Below, piece after piece: positions 49,502 to 59,230 of a stretch of DNA of 64,000 bases. Position 1 is the stretch's first letter, and every line of letters begins with the position of its first letter. Position numbers and translations under genes: made by a program. Origin of the DNA: Alcanivorax sp. GTDB taxonomy: Bacteria > Pseudomonadota > Gammaproteobacteria > Pseudomonadales > Alcanivoracaceae. Under the pieces are notes generated by a model. It made no database searches and was not told the DNA's origin. It saw only the letters and a list, made by a program, of their open reading frames with translations. The stretch covers positions 248,001 through 312,000 of the forward strand of contig JAIUME010000001.1 of the NCBI GenBank assembly GCA_022565695.1, written 5' to 3'.

Positions 49502-51700
49502 CTAGATAACCTCTAGCCGGGCATACTGGCTCACCAGCCACTTACTGCCCACATCATCAAAATTGATTTGCAGCCGTGCGTTCGGCCCCTGCCCTTCGAA
49601 GTGCAGGATAGTGCCTTCGCCAAACTTCGGATGCAGCACGCGCATGCCCAGCTGGAAGCCCTGCACCACTTCGTCCTGGGTGCCACGGGTCACCGGCGCG
49701 ACCGGCCGTGACATGCCACCGCGCAGGCGCACTTCCTCCAGCAGCTCCGAGGGGATCTCCCGCAGAAAACGTGACGGCGCGTTCAATTGCTCGCTGCCGT
49801 ACAGGCGGCGGCTCTCCGCATAGGTCATATACAGCTGGCGCATGGCACGCGTGATGCCGACATAGCAAAGCCGACGCTCTTCCGCCAGGCGTCCGGGCTC
49901 GTCTGCGGACATCTGGTGCGGGAACAGTCCCTCTTCCATGCCGGACATGAACACCACCGGGAACTCGAGCCCCTTGGCGGAATGCAGCGTCATCATCTGC
50001 ACCGCTTCATCGTGCTCGCCGGCCTGGCGCTCGCCGGATTCCAGTGCCGCATGATCCAGAAACGCAGTCAGGGCGTCCGCGCTGCCTTGCATGCCCTCAT
50101 CGCCGTCATTGCCGGCTTCATCGCCAAAGCCCTCATCATCAAACTGGCGCGTGGCGGTAATCAGTTCACGCAGGTTTTCCACGCGCTGCTGGCCCTTCTC
50201 GCCTTTCTCATTGGCGTGGAACGCCAGCAGGCCCGAGCCATCCAGCACGTGTTCGGTGCGCTCGCCCAGCACCAGTGTTTCCGTGTCTCGCGCCAGGCGG
50301 TTTATCAGGTCAATAAAGCTGCCCAGTGCCGACGCCGCGCGCCCGGGCAGCAGCCCTTCGCTGATCATGGCCACCGCCGCCTGCCACAGACTGGTGCCGC
50401 GCATCCGCGCCTGCTCGCGCAGGGATTCCACCGTCTTGGCACCGATGCCACGAGTTGGCGTATTCACCACGCGCTCGAAGGCGGGGTCGGCATCGCGATT
50501 GACCAGCAAGCGCAGATAGCCCAGGGCGTTCTTGATCTCGGCGCGCTCGAAGAAGCGCTGGCCGCCGTAGATCCTGTAGGGAATGCCGGACTGCAGGAAG
50601 GCCTCTTCCAGCACCCGGGACTGGGCATTGGAGCGATACAGCACGGCCATCTCGTTGCGGCCCAACCCCTCTTCCTGCAATTTCTGGATGCGCGCCGCGA
50701 TAAAGCGCGCCTCATCCACTTCGTTGAAGCCCGCGTAAAGGCGGATCGGCTCGCCCTCACTGATTTCGGTCCACAGTTCCTTGCCCAGGCGGTCGCTGTT
50801 CTGGGCAATCACCGCGTTGGCCGCCTGCAGAATGGTGCCGGTGGAGCGGTAGTTCTGCTCCAGGCGGATGATGCGCAGGCCCTCATAGTCGCGGTTCAGG
50901 CGCTGGATATTCTCGATCTTGGCACCCCGCCAGCCGTAGATAGCCTGGTCATCATCGCCGACGATGGTGATACCACTGCCACCGGCCGACAGCAGCTGCA
51001 GCCAGGCGTACTGAATGGCGTTGGTGTCCTGGAACTCGTCCACCAGGATATGGCGGAACCGGCGCTGATAGTGGCCGCGTAGCTCGTCATTGTCGCGGAT
51101 CAGCTCCAGGGCCCGCAGCAGCAACTCGTTGAAGTCCACCAGCCCGCCACGGGCACAGGCGGCCTCGTAGGCGGCATAGATGCGCTGCATGGTCTGCAGG
51201 AACAGGTCATGGCCAGGCTCCATGTGGGCCGCGCGCAAACCCTCGTCCTTCTGGCTGTTGATGAACCACTGGGCCTGGCGGGATGGCCAGCGTTGCTCAT
51301 CCAGCTCCAGCTCCCGCAACACGCGCTTGATGATGCGCTGCTGATCGTCGGAATCCAGAATTTCGAAGTTCTGCGGCAGCCCGGCCTCCTGCCAGTGGGC
51401 ACGCAGCAGCCGATGCGCGATACCGTGAAAGGTCCCCACCCACATGCCGGAGGTGGGGATACCCAGCAGCGCCTCGATGCGGTGCCGCATCTCCGCCGCT
51501 GCCTTGTTGGTGAAGGTCACAGCCAGAATGCCGTAGGGCGACAGTTGTTCGGTGGCCACCAGCCAGGCAATACGATGCACCAGCACCCGGGTTTTCCCGG
51601 AGCCAGCGCCGGCCAGTACCAGCATATGGGGGTCATCTGCTGCCACCGCATCGCGCTGGGCAGCATTCAGGCCGTCAATCAGAGAAGTCACATCATCCAT
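49502..51700 (-). CDS. uvrD: DNA helicase II (UvrD), SF1A 3'-5' helicase
   Basis: The 732-residue protein fits UvrD (720 in E. coli) and unwinds DNA 3' to 5' in nucleotide-excision and mismatch repair. The motifs are LNAAQRDAVAADDPHMLVLA (Q motif), GAGSGKTRVLVHRIA (I), AVTFTNKAAAEMRHRI (Ia), DEFQDTNAIQYAWL (II), GDDDQAIYGWRGA (III), LEQNYRSTGTILQAAN (IV), LHSAKGLEFPVVFMSG (V) and YVGITRAMRQLYMTYAESR (VI). The start at ATG 51700 (MDDVTSLIDGL) matches the family; the upstream extension to 51937 is antisense to the leader of the diguanylate cyclase gene. No LexA box was seen before it. Downstream is the TRAP gene. Confidence 0.96.
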   Translation of the reverse strand: MDDVTSLIDGLNAAQRDAVAADDPHMLVLAGAGSGKTRVLVHRIAWLVATEQLSPYGILAVTFTNKAAAEMRHRIEALLGIPTSGMWVGTFHGIAHRLLRAHWQEAGLPQNFEILDSDDQQRIIKRVLRELELDEQRWPSRQAQWFINSQKDEGLRAAHMEPGHDLFLQTMQRIYAAYEAACARGGLVDFNELLLRALELIRDNDELRGHYQRRFRHILVDEFQDTNAIQYAWLQLLSAGGSGITIVGDDDQAIYGWRGAKIENIQRLNRDYEGLRIIRLEQNYRSTGTILQAANAVIAQNSDRLGKELWTEISEGEPIRLYAGFNEVDEARFIAARIQKLQEEGLGRNEMAVLYRSNAQSRVLEEAFLQSGIPYRIYGGQRFFERAEIKNALGYLRLLVNRDADPAFERVVNTPTRGIGAKTVESLREQARMRGTSLWQAAVAMISEGLLPGRAASALGSFIDLINRLARDTETLVLGERTEHVLDGSGLLAFHANEKGEKGQQRVENLRELITATRQFDDEGFGDEAGNDGDEGMQGSADALTAFLDHAALESGERQAGEHDEAVQMMTLHSAKGLEFPVVFMSGMEEGLFPHQMSADEPGRLAEERRLCYVGITRAMRQLYMTYAESRRLYGSEQLNAPSRFLREIPSELLEEVRLRGGMSRPVAPVTRGTQDEVVQGFQLGMRVLHPKFGEGTILHFEGQGPNARLQINFDDVGSKWLVSQYARLEVI

Positions 51701-51888
51701 GGCCGGGGATTCTACCTGAATCCGTGTCCGGCGGGGCCTGATCCGGGCGGAAAAAGCCGCTGCTGTACCGTAAAGCGGTGATTTCAGGGCGGAAACGTGT
51801 AAAGCCTGTTTTACTGTTGCCCGCCCCCGGCTACACTGAAACCCAAAAACGCAGCTCGTTTTCCGACAAGCCGGACGGGAGGGGAATT

Positions 51889-54771
51889 TTGCCAGTACCG
51901 GAAGCATCAGAAGTACCGGAAATACCTGCGACACCACTGTCCGGCGCCTCCCTGTCTGATGCCCAGACCCGTGTGCTGGCGCGCAGCTTGCCTGTGCTCA
52001 ATCTGGTGGAGGCCCTGGCGGCACTGGCGTTGATCGTCGGTTACCGGGCCAGCAGCGTACCCCCCTGGCAACTGTTGACCTGGGCTGCCATGGTGCTGGG
52101 CATAGTCTTTCTGCGGGCGGTTGCCAGCCAGCTTTTGCGCCAGTTCGACGGCGATGCGGCCTCCCTGCGTGGCTGGCAGTTGGGCCTGACCGCCTGCATT
52201 CTGGCCAACGGCGCCCTGTTCGGCATTGCCGTGGTCTGGTTCAACCCCATTGCAGAGCTGTTCCAACCGGAGCATGTCACACTGCAGGCCCTGATGCTCA
52301 CCCTGACCCTGGGCCTGACGGTCGTGGCGCTGACGATCTGCAGCGTGCACTTCATTGCCGGCATGCTCTATCCGGTCGCCTCGCTGACTCCCGTGGCCGT
52401 GTATCTGGCCATGACCTCGCCAGACTATTACTCCTTCACCGGCGGGCTACTGATTTTCATGGTATTCGGCATCCTCGCCGCACGACGCATTCACAACAGC
52501 AGCCGCGACACCCTCGCCCTGCAGGCGCGCAATGAATCCCTGATTGCCTATCTCAACCGCACCCGCGCCAATGCGGAGGCGCTCAACGAAAAGCTGTCTC
52601 AGGAAATCTGTGAACGGAAAGAGGCACGCCAGCGTCTGCAGGACTCCCGGGACCGGCTCGAGAGCACCGTGCGCGACCGCACCCGGGCGCTGGAACAGAT
52701 CAACACCGAGCTGGCGGCCACCGGTCAGCGGCTGCAACTGGCGCTGGATGCCAGCAACATCTGCCTGTGGGACTGGAATCTGGTCAGCGGCGAAACCTTC
52801 CACTCGAATTTCGAGCGCTTGCTCGGCTACCAGCCCGAAGCGCTGGGTAATTTCATGGAAGACCTGCAGCGGCTGGTACATACCAGTGATTTTCCGCGTA
52901 TCCGCGCCGCCATGGTGGATCATTTCAAGGGCCGCAGCAGCCAGTACCAGGTGGTCTACCGTCTGCAGCATGCCGACGGCCAATGGCACTGGATTCAGGA
53001 TGAAGGTCGTGTCGTGGCCTGGAACCAGCAGGGTCGCGCTACGCGCATGATCGGCACCCGGCGGGATATCACCGAGGACAAGGAAGCCCGCGAGCAACTG
53101 CGCCTGGCGGCCACCGTGTTCGAAAACGCCTCGGAAGCGATCTTCATTTTCGACCGCAACTTCCACTTCCTGACTGTCAATGACTGCTTCACGCGCATCA
53201 CCGGGTATCACGAGAGAGAGGTCGTCGGCCATGCCGTGGGCGAAATCGGCAACCTTCCCGGGAATCAGCCCGCCTATCGCACCATCGTCCAGGCGCTGAA
53301 GAATGAAGGGTTCTGGGAGGGCGAACTGCTCGAGCGTCGCAAGACCGGCGAGGAGTACCCGGAGTGGCTGCAGATCAGCGCGGTCTACGACGAGAATGGC
53401 CGCCTGACCCATTACGTGGGCATGTTCTCCGATCTCACGGCGCGCAAGGAGGCGGAGGAGCGGGTGCAATTCCTGTCGAACTTTGACCGCCTCACAGGCT
53501 TCGCCAACCGCAATCAGTTCCGTGAACGCTTACAGAAAACGCTGACGTTGGCGCGCCTCAACCGGGAATGCACCGCCCTGGTATTCCTGGATCTGGACCG
53601 CTTCCGGCCGATCAATGATTCCCTCGGCCATGAGGTCGGTGACCGGCTGCTGAAGCTGGCCGCAGAGCGGTTGCGCGGCTGCGGTTTTGCCGAGGAAAAT
53701 CTGGCCCGGGTCGGCGGCGACGAATTCACCCTGATGGTGGAAAACTACACCAACCGTGCCGAGCTCGAGCAGACCTGCCAGCAATTGATCAGCGCCATGC
53801 GCAGGCCATTCCATTTTGACCAGCATGAGCTGTTGCTGGGCGCCAGCCTGGGCGTCAGTATATTCCCGGACACGGCCAAGGACGTGCAGACACTGATCAA
53901 TCAGGCGGATCTGGCCATGCATCAGGCCAAGCGCGCCGGCGGCAACACCTTCCAGTTCTACTCCAGTGACATGCGCGTGGCCTCGGTGGAACAGCTGGCG
54001 CTGGAAACCAGCCTGCGCAAGGCCATCTTCAAGAACGAGTTCGTGGTGCACTACCAGCCGAAGATGGATCTGGCCACAGACCGCATCACCTCGGTGGAAG
54101 CGCTGGTGCGCTGGCAGCACCCCACCATGGGCCTTTTGCCACCAAAGGATTTCATTCCGCTGGCGGAAGAAACCGGGCTGATCAGTGCTATCGGTGAGCT
54201 GGTGCTGGAACGCTCCTGTCGCCAGGCCGTGCAGTGGCACCGGCAAGGCTTCTCTGACGTGTGCATTTCCGTGAACCTGTCGGCCCATCAGTTCCGCAAG
54301 GGCAATGTCCTGGAAATCGTCGACCGGGTATTACAGACCACGGAGCTGCCCGCGCACCTGCTGGAGCTGGAACTGACCGAAAGCCTGATCATGGAAGATC
54401 TGGACAAGAATATTGCGCTGCTGCAAGGCCTGCGCAAACGCGGCGTGGCGTTGTCACTGGATGATTTCGGCACCGGTTATTCGTCGTTGAGCTATCTCAA
54501 GCGCTTCCCCATCGACACGCTGAAGATCGACCGCTCTTTCATCACCGAGCTGGATCAGAGCCCCGACGATGCGGCCATCACCCGCGCCATCATCGATATG
54601 GCCCACAGCCTGAATCTGCGTGTGGTGGCCGAAGGCGTGGAAACCGATTCCCACCTGCGCATCCTGCGCAGCATGGGCTGTGACAGCATCCAGGGTTACC
54701 TGATCAGCAAGCCGGTCCCGGAGGCCGAACTGCTGCAGCTGCTCAAAGCCCAACAACAGGCCCGCGCCTGA
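51889..54771 (+). CDS. Membrane PAS-GGDEF-EAL cyclic-di-GMP protein
   Basis: The start is most likely TTG at 51889 because GGGAGGGG lies 4 bp before it and the longer frame from 51778 has no ribosome site. The 960-residue protein has about five membrane spans (residues 30-205), a coiled coil (about 215-285), two PAS domains (about 290-410 and 415-535), a GGDEF domain with the intact motif GGDEF near residue 608, and an EAL domain with EALVRW near 736 and DDFGTGYSSLSYLKRFPID. Both catalytic motifs look intact, so it may make or break cyclic-di-GMP. It faces uvrD, and converges with mgtE. Confidence 0.92.
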   Translation: MPVPEASEVPEIPATPLSGASLSDAQTRVLARSLPVLNLVEALAALALIVGYRASSVPPWQLLTWAAMVLGIVFLRAVASQLLRQFDGDAASLRGWQLGLTACILANGALFGIAVVWFNPIAELFQPEHVTLQALMLTLTLGLTVVALTICSVHFIAGMLYPVASLTPVAVYLAMTSPDYYSFTGGLLIFMVFGILAARRIHNSSRDTLALQARNESLIAYLNRTRANAEALNEKLSQEICERKEARQRLQDSRDRLESTVRDRTRALEQINTELAATGQRLQLALDASNICLWDWNLVSGETFHSNFERLLGYQPEALGNFMEDLQRLVHTSDFPRIRAAMVDHFKGRSSQYQVVYRLQHADGQWHWIQDEGRVVAWNQQGRATRMIGTRRDITEDKEAREQLRLAATVFENASEAIFIFDRNFHFLTVNDCFTRITGYHEREVVGHAVGEIGNLPGNQPAYRTIVQALKNEGFWEGELLERRKTGEEYPEWLQISAVYDENGRLTHYVGMFSDLTARKEAEERVQFLSNFDRLTGFANRNQFRERLQKTLTLARLNRECTALVFLDLDRFRPINDSLGHEVGDRLLKLAAERLRGCGFAEENLARVGGDEFTLMVENYTNRAELEQTCQQLISAMRRPFHFDQHELLLGASLGVSIFPDTAKDVQTLINQADLAMHQAKRAGGNTFQFYSSDMRVASVEQLALETSLRKAIFKNEFVVHYQPKMDLATDRITSVEALVRWQHPTMGLLPPKDFIPLAEETGLISAIGELVLERSCRQAVQWHRQGFSDVCISVNLSAHQFRKGNVLEIVDRVLQTTELPAHLLELELTESLIMEDLDKNIALLQGLRKRGVALSLDDFGTGYSSLSYLKRFPIDTLKIDRSFITELDQSPDDAAITRAIIDMAHSLNLRVVAEGVETDSHLRILRSMGCDSIQGYLISKPVPEAELLQLLKAQQQARA

Positions 54772-54789
54772 CCCCGTTTGCGGGTCGCG

Positions 54790-56139
54790 TCAACCAAGCC
54801 CCAGCATCGCCGTCGCGATACCGAAGTAGATCAGTACACCGCTGACGTCAGCAATGGTGGTGATCAGGGGCGTGCTCGCAGTCGCCGGGTCGAAGTTGAG
54901 CTTGTTGAGGATAAAGGGCAGGCCCATGCCAATCAGGCTGCCCACCAGCACCACGATGATCATGGTCAGCGCAACGACGATGGCGATATCAATACCCGCC
55001 CGGAAGAAACCCACCATCAACACTGCCGCCGCCATGGTCAGGCCCAGGGCCGATGCCACCACGATGTCCTTGAGAAACAGTTTCGCCCAGTCGCTGCCGG
55101 TCACATCGCCGGTGGCGATACCACGCACCATCAGTGTCGCGGACTGGGCGCCGGCGTTACCGGCGCTGGCGACCAGCAGTGGCATGAAGAACAGCAACGC
55201 AATATGCGCCGCAATGGTGTCTTCGAAGTAGGCGATGCCGGCACCGGTGAAGATGTTGGCGAATACCAGGATCACCAGCCAGTGCACCCGCGAGCGGTAC
55301 AGGGCGTAGGGCGACGCTTCCCGCAGACTGGTGTCCAGCTTGCCGACCGTCGCGCCCTTGTGCATGTCTTCCGTGGCTTCCGCCTCGGCGACATCCATCG
55401 CGTCATCGTAGGTCACGATGCCCACCAGCTTGTCGCTGCCGTTGACGATGGGCAGTGCCAGCAAGTCGTAGCGGGATATCTGTTTGGCAATCTCTTCCTG
55501 GGCCGTATCGGTGGTGGCAGACACCACTTCGCGGGCCATGAGATCGTCGACCCGCAGGTTCGGCGTGGCAACAATCAGTTGCCGCAGGGACAGGGCACCC
55601 AGCAAGCGGTGATCCTGATCCACCACAAAGGCCTGGTAGATGGTTTCCTTGTCCGGGGCGGTGCGGCGCAGGCTTTCCAGTGCCTGGCCGACGGTCATGC
55701 CGGACTGCACCATAGCGTAGTCGGAGGTCATGATGGCGCCAGCCGTGCCTTCTTCATAGCTGGCGAGGCGCCGCAGATCTTCCCGCTCTTCCCGCGCCAG
55801 GCGCTTGAACAGCAGGTAACGGATATTGTCATCCAGCACGTTGAAGAGGTCGGCCCGCTCATCGGCGGACATGGCGGTCACCAGCTCGGCAAGATCACCG
55901 GGAGACAATCGCTCGGCAATGGCCTGCTGGAGGGCCATGGGCAGATAACCAAAGGTGTCCGCACGCTGCTCCAGGCCCATGGTCTGCAAGACCATGATGC
56001 CCTTCTCAGGCTCATTGCTCTCACCGATCACATCAGCAAGGTCAGCGGAATTCAACTCGGCCACCAGGCCGGGGATCGCGGCACGATCATCCTGGGCAAT
56101 GGCGGCCTGCAGGGCAGCGGCCAGTGTCTCGTAGGTCAT
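54790..56139 (-). CDS. mgtE: Magnesium transporter MgtE
   Basis: The 449-residue protein has the MgtE plan: an N-terminal helical N domain (about 5-130), a CBS pair (about 135-255; EEGTAGAIMTSDYAMVQSGM, KLVGIVTYDDAMDV), a connecting helix and five membrane spans (about 285-449) with LPFILNKLNFDPATASTPLITT, whose acidic residue and the surrounding ASGNAGAQSATLMVRGIATG line the pore. It takes up Mg2+ and is gated by cytoplasmic Mg2+ through the CBS and N domains. It converges with the GGDEF-EAL gene. Confidence 0.95.
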   Translation of the reverse strand: MTYETLAAALQAAIAQDDRAAIPGLVAELNSADLADVIGESNEPEKGIMVLQTMGLEQRADTFGYLPMALQQAIAERLSPGDLAELVTAMSADERADLFNVLDDNIRYLLFKRLAREEREDLRRLASYEEGTAGAIMTSDYAMVQSGMTVGQALESLRRTAPDKETIYQAFVVDQDHRLLGALSLRQLIVATPNLRVDDLMAREVVSATTDTAQEEIAKQISRYDLLALPIVNGSDKLVGIVTYDDAMDVAEAEATEDMHKGATVGKLDTSLREASPYALYRSRVHWLVILVFANIFTGAGIAYFEDTIAAHIALLFFMPLLVASAGNAGAQSATLMVRGIATGDVTGSDWAKLFLKDIVVASALGLTMAAAVLMVGFFRAGIDIAIVVALTMIIVVLVGSLIGMGLPFILNKLNFDPATASTPLITTIADVSGVLIYFGIATAMLGLG

Positions 56140-56165
56140 TCGCTCGCCTCTCCTTACGCATCTGA

Positions 56166-56187
56166 CGCGTCATGATCGCATGACGCG
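56166..56187 (-). promoter_or_regulatory. Hairpin in the mgtE leader, proximal
   Basis: CGCGTCATG and CATGACGCG are perfect 9 bp arms around a 4-base loop (ATCG), 27 bp before the mgtE start on the minus strand. It would lie in the 5' leader. A regulatory or termination role is possible but unproved. Confidence 0.5.
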
Positions 56188-56261
56188 CCGGTGAGCCTCA
56201 GAGGCGGAGCAGAGGCCGGGGGGGCGTGCCAGCGAGGGTGTCGCGGACAGCGTTCACATTG

Positions 56262-56280
56262 GTGCCGTTCATAACGGCAC
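56262..56280 (-). promoter_or_regulatory. Hairpin in the mgtE leader, distal
   Basis: GTGCCGTT and AACGGCAC form a perfect 8 bp stem with a three-base loop, about 120 bp before the mgtE start. It stands between the exported-ligase stop at 56404 and mgtE, and could be a leader element or a weak terminator of the upstream gene, as no T-run follows on the minus strand. Confidence 0.45.
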
Positions 56281-56403
56281 TGGTACTGGAAGGGTCCATA
56301 TATATCGTAGTTGTCTTACCAGCTTATGGCGGCGCAACAATATCGGAATTTATGGCCTACGGTCAATAAACTACCATATCAGAGACGCTCTCCCTGCGGG
56401 CGT

Positions 56404-57258
56404 TCAGTCGGTCCCGGCGGGCGATTCACGCAGACGCAGGAAACTGGCAAAACGGGGGATGCCGTTGGCGGTAAGGCCGCTGTATTTATAGGTCACGATG
56501 CTGCCCACTGGCGGTGGGTCGGCGCGCTCCGCATCGGTGAAGCCCGTGCCCAGGCGGAAGTACTGACCGGCCTCTGTTCTGACCAGCATGGCCCCCATGA
56601 CCCCGCTGTTGCGGCCCTCCCCGGGCAGGTGCATCACGACTTCCGCTTCGGCATCCTGCCAGGGCTTGAGCTTGAGCAGATGGGCGGTGCGCCCGACATG
56701 ATGGTACGCAGCGCCGCGATGGAGCATCAGCCCCTCACCGCCACCGGCCACCACATCATCCAGATGGCGCATCAGTTCCGACTGGCTGGCCACGCGGAAT
56801 TGCGGCACCTTGGCGATGTGCGCCGACGGTGGCGTCTGCAGGAGTGCCCGCAATCGCAGCACACGCTCATCGAAGGGCGCCGCCATGTCCGGCGCATCAA
56901 AGACCATGAAGCGCACCTCCGCCCAGGCGGACTCATCCGGCACCTGGCGACGCACGGTGCCGGAGAGACGGTCAAAGGTGCCCCGCCCCATCCAGAGTTC
57001 ACCGTCCAGGGGGATGTCGGGAAAATCGCGGGTGAACCAGGCGGGTGCGGCAAAGACATTGCCCTGACGGGAGATCAACCGGGCGCCGTCCCAATAAGCA
57101 CGCACGCCGTCGAGTTTTTCGCTGACCCAGAATTGCGCAAGATCGTCGCTGGCCTCATAGACACTGGCCAACTGCACCGGCGGCATCGCCCCCTGCGCCA
57201 TGACCGCCAGGCTCGCGCCGGATAACAGTAGAACCAGAACAAGTATCAGGTACGCCAT
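56404..57258 (-). CDS. ligE: Exported ATP-dependent DNA ligase, Lig E type
   Basis: The 284-residue protein starts with a signal peptide (LILVLVLLLSGASLAVMAQG, cleavage near 22-25). The rest is a minimal ATP-dependent DNA ligase: motif I EKLDGVRAYWDG with the adenylated Lys near residue 48, DGELWMGRGTFDRL, RFMVFDAPD (motif III/IIIa), GEGLMLHRGAAYH (motif IV) and HLLKLKPWQDAEA (motif V). A short OB-fold follows. Lig E enzymes seal nicks in DNA and are exported; they may act on DNA in the periplasm, for example during uptake. AGGAGGAATAACG precedes the ATG at 57258. It is followed by mgtE and is downstream of glmS. Confidence 0.92.
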   Translation of the reverse strand: MAYLILVLVLLLSGASLAVMAQGAMPPVQLASVYEASDDLAQFWVSEKLDGVRAYWDGARLISRQGNVFAAPAWFTRDFPDIPLDGELWMGRGTFDRLSGTVRRQVPDESAWAEVRFMVFDAPDMAAPFDERVLRLRALLQTPPSAHIAKVPQFRVASQSELMRHLDDVVAGGGEGLMLHRGAAYHHVGRTAHLLKLKPWQDAEAEVVMHLPGEGRNSGVMGAMLVRTEAGQYFRLGTGFTDAERADPPPVGSIVTYKYSGLTANGIPRFASFLRLRESPAGTD

Positions 57259-57318
57259 CGTTATTCCTCCTTGAAAGTGGCAGAAGGAATATAGACGGGT
57301 CAGACGCTCGGAAGGTCG

Positions 57319-57354
57319 CCCGGCACCGGAACTGCTGCACAATTCCGGGCCGGG
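57319..57354 (-). terminator. Hairpin downstream of glmS, candidate terminator
   Basis: CCCGGC-A-CCGGAA (57319-57331) pairs with TTCCGG-GCCGGG (57343-57354), giving a 12 bp GC-rich stem with one bulged A and an 11-base loop. On the minus strand it lies 48-83 nt after the glmS stop at 57402. It has no T-run, so termination is only plausible; it also lies upstream of the ligase start at 57258. Confidence 0.45.
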
Positions 57355-57401
57355 TCAGGGATGTCGCACACCCATCGTGGTCAATGGATGACGCGCAGTG
57401 C

Positions 57402-59228
57402 TTATTCTACTGTCACCGACTTGGCCAGGTTGCGCGGCTGATCCACATCCGTACCGCGCATCACGGCGACATGGTAGCTGAGCAGTTGCAGCGGGATGGT
57501 GTAGATAATCGGCGCCAGATATTCGGGCACCTTTGGCATGGTCAGTACCGTGAAGCCCTCCGCATCGCTGAGTTCGGCGTGGTGATCGGCAAACAGATAC
57601 AGCTCGCCGCCCCGGGCACGCACTTCCTGCAAATTGGATTTCAGTTTTTCCAGCAGCTCGTCATTCGGCGCCACCGCCACCACCGGCATGTCCTTGTCCA
57701 CCAGCGCCAGCGGCCCGTGCTTGAGCTCGCCCGCCGGATAGGCTTCCGCATGGATATAGGAAATCTCTTTCAGCTTGAGCGCGCCCTCCATGGCCACCGG
57801 GTACTGAGTACCGCGACCGAGGAACAGGGTGTGATGCTTTTCCACAAAATCCTTGCTCAGTTCGTGGATGGCACCATCAAGCCGCAACGCCTGCTCGGTC
57901 AGTGACGGCAGTTGACGCATGTCCGTCAGAATGGCTTCGAGACGGTCGTCGCTGACGCCGCGCGCGCGCGCCGTGGCCAGCACCAGCAATAACAACGCCG
58001 CCAATTGCGTCGTGAATGCCTTGGTAGACGCCACGCCGATTTCCGGCCCGGCGCGCGTCAGCAGCGCCATCTCGGATTCGCGCACCAGCGATGAACTGTC
58101 CACATTGCAGACGGCAAGCCGTCCGATGTAGTGCTCGCTGGTTGCACCGCGCAGCGCTGCCAGGGTGTCGGCGGTCTCGCCACTCTGGGAGATGGTCACC
58201 AGCAGGGTGTTCTCCGGCACAACATGATTGCGGTATCGAAACTCGCTGGCGACCTCGACCTGGCAGGACACGTCAGCCAGATCTTCCAGCCAGTAGCGCG
58301 CCACCATACCGGCGTGATAGCTGGTGCCGCAGGCAATGATCTGTACGTTGCGCACGCGGGACAGCATGGCTGTCCGCTCGCCCAGCAAATGGGCGAGCGC
58401 TTCGGGGCTCTGAATGCGGCCTTCAAGCGTACGCTGCAAGGCTGCCGGTTGTTCAAAAATTTCCTTCAGCATGAAGTGGCGGTATTCGCCTTTCTCCACG
58501 TCTTCGTGGGTGCCGTCAAATTCGTGCACATTGCGTTCAACGGCGTCGCCGCTGGCATCGAAGATCTGCACACCGTCGCGGCGCACTTCCGCCACATCAC
58601 CTTCTTGCAGGAAGATGAATCGCGTGGTCACCGGCAACAGGGCAAGCTGGTCCGAGGCAATATAGTTTTCGCCGATACCCAGCCCGATCACCAGCGGGCT
58701 CCCCGAACGCACTGCAATCAGGCGGTCCGGTTCATCCGCACTGACCACGCCCAGCGCATAAGCGCCATGAAGCTTCGGCACCGTGTCTGTCACCGCCTGC
58801 AGCAGATCCTTGCCCGCAGCACGGGCCTGGTGCAGCAGGTGCACGATGACTTCGGTGTCAGTGTCGGAGGTAAACCGATAGCCGTCAGCAATAAGCTGCT
58901 CACGCAGGCTCTGGTAGTTTTCGATAATGCCGTTGTGCACCACCGCAAGATCGTCCCCGGACATATGCGGGTGGGCATTTGCCTCGGTGGGCTTGCCGTG
59001 GGTCGCCCAGCGCGTGTGGGCGATGCCCAGTGTGCCCAGGGTGCCAGCGTCCTGCGTGGCACTCTCCAGGCCCGCGACTTTGCCTGCACGACGTACGCGT
59101 TGCAGGCTGCCCTCGGCCACAACCACCAGACCCGCAGAATCATAACCACGGTATTCCAGGCGTTTGAGTCCGGTAATCAGAATCCCGGTAACATTGCGCT
59201 CACCGATGGCGCCAACAATTCCGCACAT
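57402..59228 (-). CDS. glmS: Glutamine-fructose-6-phosphate aminotransferase (isomerising)
   Basis: The 608-residue protein makes glucosamine-6-phosphate. Cys1 of the glutaminase domain is seen in [17 protein letters not shown] after removal of Met, with [28 protein letters not shown] and [14 protein letters not shown]. Two SIS domains follow (about 285-430 and 455-600): [59 protein letters not shown], and the C-terminal [11 protein letters not shown]. Its ATG is 2 bp after the glmU stop, so the pair is an operon. Confidence 0.97.
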   Translation of the reverse strand: MCGIVGAIGERNVTGILITGLKRLEYRGYDSAGLVVVAEGSLQRVRRAGKVAGLESATQDAGTLGTLGIAHTRWATHGKPTEANAHPHMSGDDLAVVHNGIIENYQSLREQLIADGYRFTSDTDTEVIVHLLHQARAAGKDLLQAVTDTVPKLHGAYALGVVSADEPDRLIAVRSGSPLVIGLGIGENYIASDQLALLPVTTRFIFLQEGDVAEVRRDGVQIFDASGDAVERNVHEFDGTHEDVEKGEYRHFMLKEIFEQPAALQRTLEGRIQSPEALAHLLGERTAMLSRVRNVQIIACGTSYHAGMVARYWLEDLADVSCQVEVASEFRYRNHVVPENTLLVTISQSGETADTLAALRGATSEHYIGRLAVCNVDSSSLVRESEMALLTRAGPEIGVASTKAFTTQLAALLLLVLATARARGVSDDRLEAILTDMRQLPSLTEQALRLDGAIHELSKDFVEKHHTLFLGRGTQYPVAMEGALKLKEISYIHAEAYPAGELKHGPLALVDKDMPVVAVAPNDELLEKLKSNLQEVRARGGELYLFADHHAELSDAEGFTVLTMPKVPEYLAPIIYTIPLQLLSYHVAVMRGTDVDQPRNLAKSVTVE

Positions 59229-59230
59229 GC

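Larger units (their letters stand above)
56140..56403. other. Intergenic region between mgtE and the exported DNA ligase gene
   Basis: The 264 bp hold the two hairpins noted separately and an AT-rich stretch at about 56300-56390 that may contain the mgtE promoter. I see no gene with a ribosome site. Confidence 0.4.

Noticed and set aside
51701-51888. LexA box before uvrD or the diguanylate cyclase gene
   Set aside because: No CTGT-N8-ACAG match exists in the gap. UvrD is SOS-regulated in E. coli, but that is not visible here.
52447-53469. Long minus-strand open frame
   Set aside because: It is the shadow of the GGDEF-EAL gene, which has a clear ribosome site, membrane domain and conserved motifs.
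54778-56175. Long plus-strand open frame over mgtE
   Set aside because: The composition, rich in His, Gln and Gly, is that of a GC-rich reverse frame; mgtE on the other strand is certain.
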